Below, piece by piece: positions 1-7,900 of a stretch of 54,800 bases of DNA. The notes under the pieces were generated by a model. That model was not told where the DNA came from. It saw nothing but the letters and a program-made list of their open reading frames with translations, and made no database searches. The translations under genes and the position numbers were made by a program. This DNA is from JBCKUK01 sp038924905 (GTDB lineage: Bacteria > Pseudomonadota > Gammaproteobacteria > Burkholderiales > Methylophilaceae), in the NCBI GenBank assembly GCA_038924905.1, contig JBCKUK010000007.1, forward strand, positions 1 to 54,800. The letters are read 5' to 3'. How positions within the stretch are numbered: the stretch's first letter is position 1; each line of letters opens with the position of its first letter.

Positions 1-194
1 TGGGCAATGATGGCCAGCATTTTGAAGCGGTGATTGTGAGCCCTGCATTTGTCGGTAAGAATATGGTGCAGCAGCATCAGTTGGTTTACCAAGCACTGGG
101 CGATAGGATGCGCTTGGAGATACACGCGCTTTCAATGCGCACATTTACCCCGGAGGCCTGGGCAAAAGCAGATGAGAATTTAATTGGAGAGTAA
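1..194 (+). CDS. ibaG: BolA/IbaG-family protein, 3' end only
   Basis: The window opens inside this gene; about 63 C-terminal codons are visible in frame 3, ending at TAA 192-194. The visible part has the BolA-like pattern of a beta strand (HFEAVIVS), a GKNMVQQHQLVY helix and a C-terminal IHALSMRTFTPEAW stretch. This resembles IbaG, which lies beside murA in many proteobacteria. BolA-family proteins are known partners of CGFS monothiol glutaredoxins, and the next gene is one, which supports the call. The N-terminus and start are outside the window. It could be labelled BolA rather than IbaG; the murA neighbourhood favours IbaG. Confidence 0.8.
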   Translation, partial: GNDGQHFEAVIVSPAFVGKNMVQQHQLVYQALGDRMRLEIHALSMRTFTPEAWAKADENLIGE

Positions 195-195
195 A

Positions 196-513
196 ATGGA
201 AACACAAGAAATTATTAAAAATCAGGTCACTACCAACCCGGTGGTGCTTTATATGAAGGGCAATCCGAAGTTTCCACAATGTGGATTTTCTGGCCTCGCA
301 GTGCAAATTTTGCAGGCCTGTGGCGTGAAAAATCTGGTTACTGTGGATGTGCTGGCCGACCCTGCCATTCGTGAAGGCATTAAGGCTTACTCAAACTGGC
401 CAACCGCCCCGCAGCTTTATATTGACGGTGAATTTGTCGGTGGTTCGGACATCATGCGCAGCCTGTATGAGCAAGGCGAATTGCAAAAACTGTTAGAAGC
501 ATCGCCCGCGTAG
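196..513 (+). CDS. grxD: Monothiol glutaredoxin Grx4/GrxD (CGFS type)
   Basis: The 105-residue product is a single glutaredoxin domain with the CGFS active site at residues 29-32, preceded by GNPKFPQ, and a WPTAPQLYI segment providing the cis-proline glutathione site. CGFS glutaredoxins carry or transfer [2Fe-2S] clusters, usually with a BolA partner, and act in the cytosol. The ATG at 196 is preferred over an in-frame TTG at 184 because GGAGAG at 186-191 sits at normal distance from it. The gene lies one base after the BolA-family stop and directly abuts murA, so the three are probably co-transcribed. Confidence 0.95.
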   Translation: METQEIIKNQVTTNPVVLYMKGNPKFPQCGFSGLAVQILQACGVKNLVTVDVLADPAIREGIKAYSNWPTAPQLYIDGEFVGGSDIMRSLYEQGELQKLLEASPA

Positions 514-1779
514 TTGGATAAGTTTGTTATTCAGGGCGGGTTTCCGCTCAATGGCGAAGTGCAGATTTCTGGCGCTAAAAATGCGGCGTTGCCGATTTTT
601 TGCGCTGCCTTGTTGGCAGAAACGCCATTAAAACTTAACCATGTGCCGCATCTGCATGATGTGAGCACGATGCTGAAGTTGCTGAGCCACATGGGTGTAC
701 AGGCTACTCCCGAAGGTGACAACACCCTGACGCTGGATGGTAGCCACATTCACACACAAGAAGCGCCTTACGAAATGGTGAAAACCATGCGTGCTTCGAT
801 TCTTGTTTTGGGGCCGCTGTTAGCCCGTTTTGGTCATGCTCGTGTTTCACTGCCCGGCGGCTGCGCCATTGGCTCACGGCCGGTGGATTTGCACATCAAG
901 GGCCTGCAAGCCATGGGCGCAGAGATTCATATTGAGCATGGCTACATAGAAGCCCGTACGGCGCGGCTAAAAGGCGCGCGTATTTTTATGGATTTGGTAA
1001 CAGTCACCGGCACAGAAAATCTGATGATGGCGGCTGCCTTGGCCGATGGCACGACACTGCTGGAAAATGCTGCACGTGAGCCTGAAGTGGTTGATATGGC
1101 AGAATGCCTGAATAAGATGGGCGCGCGCATCGAAGGTGCAGGTACTGACGTGATTACCGTCCATGGTGTAGAGCGCCTGAACGGGGCAGAGCACGATATT
1201 GTATGCGACCGCATTGAAGCCGGTACTTACATGGTGGCTGCAGCGATGACAGGTGGCAGCATCAAACTCAACAATGCCAACGCAGCTTTGCTGGAAGCGG
1301 TTATAGACAAGCTGCGAGAGGCTGGCGCGACCATCGAGCATGATGCTACAAGTATCGCCGTTAAAAGTACTGGCAAATTAAATTCGGTAAACTTGCGCAC
1401 AGCCCCACATCCAGCCTTTCCTACAGATATGCAGGCGCAGTTCATGGCGTTAAATACCGTAGCAAACGGCGTGGCAAGTGTGACCGAAACCATTTTTGAG
1501 AATCGTTTTATGCACGTGCAAGAAATGCGACGCCTGGGTGCAGCAATTGAAGTTGAAGGCAACACGGCGATTGTGCGTGGCGTCGATTATCTGGATGGCG
1601 CAACTGTCATGGCAACAGATTTACGCGCATCGGCTAGCCTGGTATTGGCGGGTCTGGTGGCGCGTGGCGAAACTACCATTGAGCGCATTTATCATATAGA
1701 CCGTGGTTATGAGCACATTGAGGAAAAACTGACCAAGCTAGGTGCTAAAATTACACGGGTCAAACAAACGAGTAAATGA
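514..1779 (+). CDS. murA: UDP-N-acetylglucosamine 1-carboxyvinyltransferase MurA
   Basis: The product has 421 residues, the usual MurA length. It transfers enolpyruvate from PEP to UDP-GlcNAc, the first committed step of peptidoglycan synthesis in the cytosol. Lys22 in SGAKNA and the catalytic Cys117 in the GGCAIGSRP loop are both present. Having Cys rather than Asp at this position is the fosfomycin-sensitive form of the family. The start is TTG at 514, immediately after the grxD stop codon. It gives the family N-terminus MDKF, but I see no good ribosome binding site, so translation probably relies on ribosomes finishing grxD. Its stop overlaps hisG. Confidence 0.97.
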   Translation: MDKFVIQGGFPLNGEVQISGAKNAALPIFCAALLAETPLKLNHVPHLHDVSTMLKLLSHMGVQATPEGDNTLTLDGSHIHTQEAPYEMVKTMRASILVLGPLLARFGHARVSLPGGCAIGSRPVDLHIKGLQAMGAEIHIEHGYIEARTARLKGARIFMDLVTVTGTENLMMAAALADGTTLLENAAREPEVVDMAECLNKMGARIEGAGTDVITVHGVERLNGAEHDIVCDRIEAGTYMVAAAMTGGSIKLNNANAALLEAVIDKLREAGATIEHDATSIAVKSTGKLNSVNLRTAPHPAFPTDMQAQFMALNTVANGVASVTETIFENRFMHVQEMRRLGAAIEVEGNTAIVRGVDYLDGATVMATDLRASASLVLAGLVARGETTIERIYHIDRGYEHIEEKLTKLGAKITRVKQTSK

Positions 1780-2423
1780 TGATTACTATTGCCTTATCGA
1801 AAGGCCGTATTTTTGAAGAGACCGCGCCATTATTGGCAGCTGCCGGGATTACTGCGCCTGAAGATCCTGAATCTTCGCGCAAGCTGATCCTGTCTACCAA
1901 TCGCGCTGATGTGCGGCTCATCATTGTGCGCGCATCCGATGTGCCAACCTACGTGCAATATGGCGCGGCAGACTTGGGCATTGCAGGCAAGGATGTGCTC
2001 AATGAGCAGGGGGGTGAAGGACTCTATCAGCCTCTGGATCTGAAAATTGCACGTTGCAAGATGATGGTGGCGGTGCGTGAAGATTTTGATTACTTCGGTT
2101 CAGTGCGTCGTGGCGCGCGGCTCAAGGTAGTTACCAAATATGTAAAAACTGCGCGCGAACACTTCGCCGATAAAGGTATGCATGTTGATCTGATTAAGCT
2201 TTACGGCTCGATGGAGCTTGGCCCGCTTGTTGGTTTGGCGGATGCGATTGTTGACTTGGTCAGTACTGGCAATACCTTGCGCGCCAATAATTTAAAAGCG
2301 GTGGAAGAAGTTGCCGATATCAGCTCGCGGCTGATTGTTAATCAAGCCTCGTTCAAGCTCAATCGCAGTGCGCTGCAGCCCATCATTGACGGCTTTGCGC
2401 AGGCCATAGCCAGAACCAAGTAG
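1776..2423 (+). CDS. hisG: ATP phosphoribosyltransferase, short form (HisG-S)
   Basis: HisG condenses ATP and PRPP in the first step of histidine synthesis. At 215 residues it is the short form, which lacks the C-terminal ACT-like regulatory domain of the E. coli enzyme. In the family, short HisG works as a hetero-octamer with the HisZ regulatory subunit, which is not in this window. The N-terminus ITIALSKGRIFEET and the PRPP loop region DLVSTGNTLRANNL are recognisable. ATG 1776 overlaps the murA stop (ATGA); a second ATG at 1779 is equally possible. The gene opens the his cluster. Confidence 0.96.
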   Translation: MMITIALSKGRIFEETAPLLAAAGITAPEDPESSRKLILSTNRADVRLIIVRASDVPTYVQYGAADLGIAGKDVLNEQGGEGLYQPLDLKIARCKMMVAVREDFDYFGSVRRGARLKVVTKYVKTAREHFADKGMHVDLIKLYGSMELGPLVGLADAIVDLVSTGNTLRANNLKAVEEVADISSRLIVNQASFKLNRSALQPIIDGFAQAIARTK

Positions 2424-2431
2424 ATTTGACA

Positions 2432-3733
2432 ATGAACATCAGACGTTTTTCTAGCAGCGATACCAATTTCGATAGCGACTTGAAGCAGTTGCTGGCTTTT
2501 GAAACTGCACAGGACGACCAGATTGACCAAGTCGTTGCAGATATTCTGCGCGATGTTAAAAAACGTGGTGATGCTGCGGTGCTGGAATATACCCGTCGCT
2601 TTGATCGTCTTGATGCCAGCAATTTAAGCGAACTTGAAATCCCCCAAGCCGAATTAAAAGGCGCACTAGATAACTTGCCTGCAGAACAGCGCAAGGCCTT
2701 GCAGGTAGCGGCAGACCGCGTACGAACATATCACGAGAAACAGTTGATGTCGTCCTGGAGCTACACCGAAACCGACGGCACCTTGCTCGGCCAGCAAGTG
2801 ACTTCGCTCGATCGCGTCGGGCTATACGTGCCTGGCGGCAAAGCTGCTTACCCATCATCGGTATTGATGAACGCAATCCCGGCCAAGGTGGCAGGTGTTA
2901 AAGAATTGATTATGGTGGTGCCGACACCGAATGGCGAAAAGAGTGCATTGGTGCTGGCTGCGGCCGCAGTATGTGGTGTTGACCGCGTATTTTGCATTGG
3001 CGGGGCGCAAGCAATAGGGGCACTGGCCTACAGCACGCAAACCATACCGCAAGTGGACAAGATTGTTGGCCCGGGTAATGCCTATGTGGCGGCTGCCAAG
3101 CGCCGCGTGTTTGGCGTGGTGGGCATTGATATGGTAGCTGGGCCTTCAGAAATTCTGGTGATTTGCGATGGCAAAACCAATCCTGATTGGGTGGCCATGG
3201 ATTTATTCTCGCAAGCTGAACACGACGAGCTGGCGCAAGCCATATTATTGTCCCCCGATGCTGCGTTTCTTGACCAGGTAGCTGCGAGTATGGATCGCCT
3301 GCTGGAAGAAATGCCGCGTAAAGACATTATCCGTACTTCATTGCAAGATCGTGGCGCGCTGATACAAGTACGCGATTTGGATGAAGCTGCCAAAATCGCT
3401 AATTTTATCGCACCCGAGCACTTGGAGTTGTCACTGGATGATGCGTTGGCATTCAGCAAAAAGATCAAACACGCTGGTGCGATTTTCATGGGCCGTGATA
3501 CCTGCGAAGCGCTTGGCGACTATTGCGCAGGGCCGAATCACGTATTGCCCACGTCGCGTACTGCGCGCTTCTCGTCGCCATTGGGTGTATATGATTTCCA
3601 GAAACGTACTAGTTTGATTATGGTCTCAAAGCAAGGTGCGCAGACGCTGGGGAAAGTTGCGGCGACACTCGCTTCTGGCGAAGGTTTGCAGGCACACGCA
3701 CGTTCTGCTGAGTATCGTCTGAAGGGCAAGTAG
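2432..3733 (+). CDS. hisD: Histidinol dehydrogenase
   Basis: This zinc enzyme makes the last two NAD-dependent oxidations from L-histidinol to L-histidine. The 433-residue product shows the family segments VGLYVPGGKA, GPGNAYVAAAK, SQAEHDE, FIAPEHLEL and GPNHVLPT, which contain the metal and catalytic His/Glu residues. I chose ATG 2432 over an in-frame TTG at 2426 because that ATG gives the usual N-terminus. It lies 8 nt after hisG, and its stop codon overlaps the hisC start by one base, so it belongs to one operon. Confidence 0.97.
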   Translation: MNIRRFSSSDTNFDSDLKQLLAFETAQDDQIDQVVADILRDVKKRGDAAVLEYTRRFDRLDASNLSELEIPQAELKGALDNLPAEQRKALQVAADRVRTYHEKQLMSSWSYTETDGTLLGQQVTSLDRVGLYVPGGKAAYPSSVLMNAIPAKVAGVKELIMVVPTPNGEKSALVLAAAAVCGVDRVFCIGGAQAIGALAYSTQTIPQVDKIVGPGNAYVAAAKRRVFGVVGIDMVAGPSEILVICDGKTNPDWVAMDLFSQAEHDELAQAILLSPDAAFLDQVAASMDRLLEEMPRKDIIRTSLQDRGALIQVRDLDEAAKIANFIAPEHLELSLDDALAFSKKIKHAGAIFMGRDTCEALGDYCAGPNHVLPTSRTARFSSPLGVYDFQKRTSLIMVSKQGAQTLGKVAATLASGEGLQAHARSAEYRLKGK

Positions 3734-4782
3734 TGAGCCGCTTTTGGAGCAAGGTGGTTCACGGCCTCACCCCTTATGTGCCGGGCGAACAGCCCAAGCT
3801 GGCAAATCTTATCAAGCTCAACACCAACGAAAATCCCTATGGGCCCAGTCCAAAGGTTTTAGAGGCCTTGCGCGCTGAAGCGGCTGATAGCTTGCGGCTA
3901 TACCCCGACCCTAACTCCGACAAGCTCAAAATTGCTATTGCCGAGTATCATGGCCTGAGTCCCGCGCAGGTATTTGTGGGTAATGGTTCGGATGAAGTGT
4001 TGGCGCATACTTTTCAAGCACTTTTGAAGCATGATGCCCCGCTGCTCTTTCCTGACATCACCTACAGTTTTTATCCGGTTTACTGTGGTCTTTATGGCAT
4101 CACGTATCAGACCGTTGCGCTCAACGATGCTTTTGAAATTTGCGTGGATGATTATTTCAAAGCTAACGGCGGCATCATCTTTCCCAATCCCAATGCGCCT
4201 ACCGGATGTTTATTGGCGTTATCTGAAATCGAACGCCTACTGAAAATGAACACTGAGTCAGTGGTGGTGGTAGACGAAGCCTATATTGATTTTGGCGGCC
4301 AATCGGCAGTCGGCTTGGTTAATCATTACCCGCAGTTGCTGGTCGTACACACCTTATCCAAGGGGCGCTCTCTGGCCGGTTTGCGTGTGGGCTATGCGGT
4401 GGGCCATGCGGATTTGATTGATGCCCTGCATCGGGTTAAAGACAGTTTTAACTCTTACCCGCTGGATCGTTTTGCGCAAGCCGGTGCGATTGCAGCGATG
4501 CAAGATCGTGAGTATTTTGAAACTACTCGCAACAAAATTATCGCGACGCGCGAGAAATTAGCCGGCGAATTAAAAAAATCAGGTTTTGAAGTGCTGCCAT
4601 CAGGTGCCAATTTTATCTTTGTGCGGCATTCTCTACGAGACGCCGCCGAACTTACTGCCAAATTGCGCGAGCGCAGCATTGTCATTCGCCATTTCAAGAG
4701 CCCAGCCCGCATCGCCTCGTTTTTAAGAATTACGGTCGGCACAGAGAGTGAGTGCCAGGATTTGATAAATGCCATAAAATAG
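3733..4782 (+). CDS. hisC: Histidinol-phosphate aminotransferase
   Basis: This fold-type I PLP aminotransferase of 349 residues converts imidazole acetol phosphate plus glutamate to histidinol phosphate. Visible motifs are TNENPYGPSP near the N-terminus, NPNAPTG at 152-158, the PLP-contacting DEAYIDF at 181-187 and the Schiff-base lysine K210 in TLSKGRSLAGLR. The start is GTG at 3733, sharing a base with the hisD TAG (taGTG). It is the last gene of the first his block; the next gene downstream is hps, not hisB. Confidence 0.96.
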   Translation: MSRFWSKVVHGLTPYVPGEQPKLANLIKLNTNENPYGPSPKVLEALRAEAADSLRLYPDPNSDKLKIAIAEYHGLSPAQVFVGNGSDEVLAHTFQALLKHDAPLLFPDITYSFYPVYCGLYGITYQTVALNDAFEICVDDYFKANGGIIFPNPNAPTGCLLALSEIERLLKMNTESVVVVDEAYIDFGGQSAVGLVNHYPQLLVVHTLSKGRSLAGLRVGYAVGHADLIDALHRVKDSFNSYPLDRFAQAGAIAAMQDREYFETTRNKIIATREKLAGELKKSGFEVLPSGANFIFVRHSLRDAAELTAKLRERSIVIRHFKSPARIASFLRITVGTESECQDLINAIK

Positions 4783-4898
4783 ATTTTAGAGGTTCCCAAT
4801 TTTTAAGTAATCATTTAAACTATGCCCTTGAATTATAGAAAAAATGTATCATCACGCTTGTATCAAATTATTATAAGTAATCAATCGGAGAAAGCATC

Positions 4899-5720
4899 AT
4901 GGCAAAACCCTTAGTTCAAATGGCATTAGATTCACAAGATTTTGACGCAACCATAGCACTTGCTACCAAAGTAGCCCCGCACGTAGACATTCTTGAAATC
5001 GGCACCCCATGCATCAAGCACAACGGCATCAAGATGCTGGAAGCTTTAAAGGCAAAATTCCCCAAGAACAAGATCCTGGTTGACCTCAAGACCATGGACG
5101 CAGGCTTCTACGAAGCCGAGCCTTTCTACAAGGCTGGCGCTGACATCTGTACCGTACTGGGTACTGCTGACCTTGGCACTATCAAGGGCATGGTCGATGT
5201 CGCTAACAAATACGGCAAAGAAGCCCAAGTTGACATGATGAACGTGACTGACAAAGTTGCTCGCACCAAAGAAGCCGTGAAGCTCGGTGCTCACATCATC
5301 GGTGTACACACCGGTCTTGACGCACAGGCTGCCGGCGGTACCCCATTTACTGATCTGGGTGCCATTGCTGGTCTTGGCCTCAAGTGCAAAATCTCTGTAG
5401 CCGGCGGTATCAAGGCAGCGACCGTAAAGCAAGTAGTTGATGCAGGTGCCAACATCGTAGTCGCTGGTGCTGCCATCTACGGCGCTGCTGACCCTGCTGC
5501 TGCTGCTGCTGAGATTACCAGTTTGGCTAGAGAAGCTGGCGCAGGCGCAGGTAGCGACTGGCTAAAGAAATTCTTGCCCTGGATTCTTGTTGCTGGCGCA
5601 GTGCTGCTAGCCTTGTTCTTGATGAACAAGCCAGCCGACCCTGTAGCTGAGGCAAGTGCCCCTGCCACTGAGGCTGTGGCGCCCGCAGAAGAAGTCCCTG
5701 TTACCGAGCCAACCAACTAA
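4899..5720 (+). CDS. hps: 3-hexulose-6-phosphate synthase with C-terminal membrane anchor
   Basis: HPS condenses formaldehyde with ribulose 5-phosphate, the entry step of the ribulose monophosphate cycle. Residues 1-210 form a complete HPS barrel of the OMP decarboxylase superfamily: IGTPCIKHNG at 34-43, the DLKTMD signature at 62-67, GVHTGLDAQAAG at 135-146 and VAGAAIYGAADPA near 188-200. Known bacterial HPS proteins end near residue 210. Here 63 residues follow: a linker, WLKK at 221-224, a hydrophobic helix at about 225-242 and an acidic Ala/Pro/Glu tail. GGAG at 4887-4890 precedes the ATG by 8 nt. C-ending codons are frequent, as in tuf, suggesting high expression. The 6-phospho-3-hexuloisomerase partner is not in the window. 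Confidence 0.93.
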   Translation: MAKPLVQMALDSQDFDATIALATKVAPHVDILEIGTPCIKHNGIKMLEALKAKFPKNKILVDLKTMDAGFYEAEPFYKAGADICTVLGTADLGTIKGMVDVANKYGKEAQVDMMNVTDKVARTKEAVKLGAHIIGVHTGLDAQAAGGTPFTDLGAIAGLGLKCKISVAGGIKAATVKQVVDAGANIVVAGAAIYGAADPAAAAAEITSLAREAGAGAGSDWLKKFLPWILVAGAVLLALFLMNKPADPVAEASAPATEAVAPAEEVPVTEPTN

Positions 5721-5784
5721 GAGTCATATTATTAAAGCTGGCATATGCATATTAAGAACCAGCGTAAAACTAGTGCGATAAAAT

Positions 5785-5811
5785 AAAAAACCGGCTTAGC
5801 GTCGGTTTTTT
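5785..5811 (+). terminator. Rho-independent terminator after hps
   Basis: AAAAAACCG (5785-5793) pairs with CGGTTTTTT (5803-5811) around a 9-nt loop, giving the A-tract/stem/T-tract form of an intrinsic terminator. It separates hps from hisB, so the second his block needs its own promoter or read-through. Confidence 0.85.
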
Positions 5812-5825
5812 GTTTTCGTTTAGGA

Positions 5826-5831
5826 TAGAAT
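5826..5831 (+). promoter_or_regulatory. Possible -10 element ahead of hisB
   Basis: TAGAAT sits 47 nt upstream of the hisB ATG and just after the hps terminator. No convincing -35 hexamer lies at 16-18 nt, so this is a weak candidate. It is inferred mainly because a terminator isolates hisB from upstream transcription. Confidence 0.3.
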
Positions 5832-5877
5832 ACGCACATACCAGTCACTAAACAGCTCCACCACAAACATTGCCGCC

Positions 5878-6465
5878 ATGCGCACCGCTGAAGTAAGTCG
5901 CAATACTCTCGAGACTCAAATTTCCATATCCATTAACCTGGATGGCAGCGGCACATCGAATTTTGCCACCGGTTTGGCATTTCTTGATCACATGCTGGAT
6001 CAGATTGCACGTCACGGCATGATGGATATCAGTGTGAAGGCCAAAGGTGACTTGCAGATTGATGCACATCACACAGTGGAAGATATTGGTATTACTTTGG
6101 GTCAGGCCTTTGCCAAGGCTGTTGGTGATAAAAAAGGTGTACGCCGCTATGGCTATGCCTATGTGCCGCTCGATGAAGCATTGTCACGCGTAGTGCTGGA
6201 TATTTCTGGCCGCCCGGGCCTCGAATTTGGTGTTGAATTCAGCCGTGCTCGCATCGGCGATTTTGATGTGGATCTGATCCATGAGTTTTTCCAGGGCTTT
6301 GCCAATCATGCCTTGGTGACTTTGCACATCGATAACTTGCGTGGCGATAACGCCCATCATCAGGCAGAAACTATTTTCAAGGCTTTTGGCCGTGCTTTGC
6401 GTGCGGCAGTAGAGCTTGACCCGCGCATGGTAGGGGTTTTGCCATCTACCAAAGGTTCGCTATAG
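5878..6465 (+). CDS. hisB: Imidazoleglycerol-phosphate dehydratase (monofunctional HisB)
   Basis: HisB dehydrates imidazole glycerol phosphate to imidazole acetol phosphate. At 195 residues it is the single-domain dehydratase, without the N-terminal histidinol phosphatase fused in E. coli. The duplicated manganese-binding His motifs are visible: FLDHMLDQIARHG and DAHHTVEDIG in the first half, and DNAHHQAETIFKAF in the second. The MRTAEVSRNT start at ATG 5878 matches the family. It begins the second his block, 24 nt before hisH. Histidinol phosphatase must be encoded outside this window. Confidence 0.97.
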   Translation: MRTAEVSRNTLETQISISINLDGSGTSNFATGLAFLDHMLDQIARHGMMDISVKAKGDLQIDAHHTVEDIGITLGQAFAKAVGDKKGVRRYGYAYVPLDEALSRVVLDISGRPGLEFGVEFSRARIGDFDVDLIHEFFQGFANHALVTLHIDNLRGDNAHHQAETIFKAFGRALRAAVELDPRMVGVLPSTKGSL

Positions 6466-6489
6466 TCTTCAGGGTTTTCAAAACAACTC

Positions 6490-7134
6490 ATGAGTGATAT
6501 TGCAGTCGTTGACTACGGCATGGGCAATTTGCGTTCAGTGTCCAAAGCTCTGGAATATGTGGCTCCCGCCAAAAGCGTGGTCGTTACCAGCGACCCTGCG
6601 CAAATCGCAGCCGCCGAGCGCGTGGTATTTCCCGGGCAAGGCGCGATGCCGGATTGCATGCGCGAACTGGATGCGCGCAATTTACGTGATGCAGTCACCA
6701 GCGCTGCCGCGACCAAGCCCTTTCTTGGCATTTGTATCGGTTTGCAATTGCTGTTTGAGCGCTCTGAGGAAGGCAATGCTACCGGCCTTGGTATTTTGCC
6801 GGGCGAAGTAAAACGTTTTTCGCCCCAAGATATGCATGACGCAGGCGGCAACAAGCTTAAAGTGCCACACATGGGCTGGAATCAGGTGTATCAAACTGGC
6901 TCCCACCCGCTCTGGGCTGGAATAGAAGATGGCTCACGTTTCTATTATGTGCACAGCTATTATGTTGACCCCGGGGATACTGGCCTGATTGCTGCTTATA
7001 GTGAATATCCGTCGCGCTTTACCTGCGCGGTCACACACGATAATATTTTCGCTGTGCAATTTCACCCGGAAAAAAGCCAACATGACGGACTCAAACTTTT
7101 ATCCAATTTTGTCCATTGGAATGGACGTATTTAA
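6490..7134 (+). CDS. hisH: Imidazole glycerol phosphate synthase, glutaminase subunit
   Basis: This class I glutamine amidotransferase of 214 residues hydrolyses glutamine and passes ammonia to HisF. The catalytic triad is visible: Cys82 in GICIGLQLL, His192 and Glu194 in FHPEKS. The oxyanion region PGQGA is at 48-52. It works as a heterodimer with HisF, encoded two genes downstream. Start ATG 6490 gives the family N-terminus IAVVDYGMGNLRS. Its end lies 25 nt before the chosen hisA start. Confidence 0.97.
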   Translation: MSDIAVVDYGMGNLRSVSKALEYVAPAKSVVVTSDPAQIAAAERVVFPGQGAMPDCMRELDARNLRDAVTSAAATKPFLGICIGLQLLFERSEEGNATGLGILPGEVKRFSPQDMHDAGGNKLKVPHMGWNQVYQTGSHPLWAGIEDGSRFYYVHSYYVDPGDTGLIAAYSEYPSRFTCAVTHDNIFAVQFHPEKSQHDGLKLLSNFVHWNGRI

Positions 7135-7159
7135 CTCAACTTTCTATGCCAAATTAATT

Positions 7160-7900
7160 ATGCTGATTATCCCTGCTATCGATCTCAAGGACGGTCACTG
7201 CGTTCGCTTAAAACAAGGCCTGATGGAAGATGCCACAGTATTTTCTGAAGACCCGGCTGCCATGGCGCGCCTGTGGGTGGATAAAGGCGGCAGACGTTTG
7301 CATCTGGTAGATCTCAACGGCGCATTCGCCGGCAAGCCGGTGAATGCGGCTGCGATTAAATCCATAGTCAGTGCGGTCGGCGGCGATATCCCTATTCAGC
7401 TTGGCGGTGGCATACGCGATCTGGAAACGATAGAACGCTATCTGGACGATGGTATCGGTTATGTGATTATCGGTACCGCAGCGGTGAAAAGCCCTGGTTT
7501 CCTGCATGAAGCCTGCTACGCTTTCCCCGGCCAGGTGATGGTCGGGCTGGATGCCAAAGATGGCAAAGTGGCCGTGGATGGCTGGTCCAAACTGACAGGG
7601 CATGACGTCATTGATCTTGCCAAGAAGTTTGAAGATTATGGTGTCGAGGCCGTGGTTTATACCGACATTGGCCGCGATGGCATGCTCACCGGCGTGAATA
7701 TCGAGGCTACAGTTGCATTGGCGCAGGCGCTAAAAATCCCGGTCATTGCCAGCGGCGGCATTACCAGCCTGGATGATGTAACGAAACTGTGTGCAGTGGA
7801 AGCCGAGGGCATTATGGGTGCTATTACCGGCCGCGCCATCTACGAAGGCACGCTGGATTTCGCCGCCGCACAAGCTTTAGCAGACGAACTCAACGGCTGA
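7160..7900 (+). CDS. hisA: Phosphoribosylformimino-5-aminoimidazole carboxamide ribotide isomerase
   Basis: HisA catalyses an Amadori rearrangement of ProFAR on a (beta/alpha)8 barrel. The catalytic aspartates are D8 (PAIDLKDG) and D131 (VGLDAKDG), and the phosphate-binding LGGGIRD and VIASGGI loops are present. The 246-residue start at ATG 7160 matches the family N-terminus MLIIPAIDL. The reading frame stays open far upstream into hisH, including an ATG near 7121, but those starts would add residues not seen in the family. The ribosome binding site is weak. The stop overlaps the hisF start (TGATG). Confidence 0.95.
   Translation: MLIIPAIDLKDGHCVRLKQGLMEDATVFSEDPAAMARLWVDKGGRRLHLVDLNGAFAGKPVNAAAIKSIVSAVGGDIPIQLGGGIRDLETIERYLDDGIGYVIIGTAAVKSPGFLHEACYAFPGQVMVGLDAKDGKVAVDGWSKLTGHDVIDLAKKFEDYGVEAVVYTDIGRDGMLTGVNIEATVALAQALKIPVIASGGITSLDDVTKLCAVEAEGIMGAITGRAIYEGTLDFAAAQALADELNG

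Noticed and set aside
1776..2423. HisG truncated by mutation
   Set aside because: 215 residues is the normal length of the short HisG form, which works with HisZ; no remnant of a regulatory domain follows.
4783..4898. Sigma70 promoter of hps
   Set aside because: The leader is AT-rich, but I found no pair of hexamers with 16-18 nt spacing, so no promoter is annotated even though one is expected.
5530..5720. HPS tail as an artefact of a frameshift or read-through
   Set aside because: The frame and C-ending codon preference continue unchanged, and the encoded sequence forms a coherent linker, helix and acidic tail; there is no remnant stop near codon 210.
6989..7159. N-terminal extension of HisA by 57 residues
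   Set aside because: The open frame continues into hisH, but the extra residues have no counterpart in the family; ATG 7160 gives the normal start.
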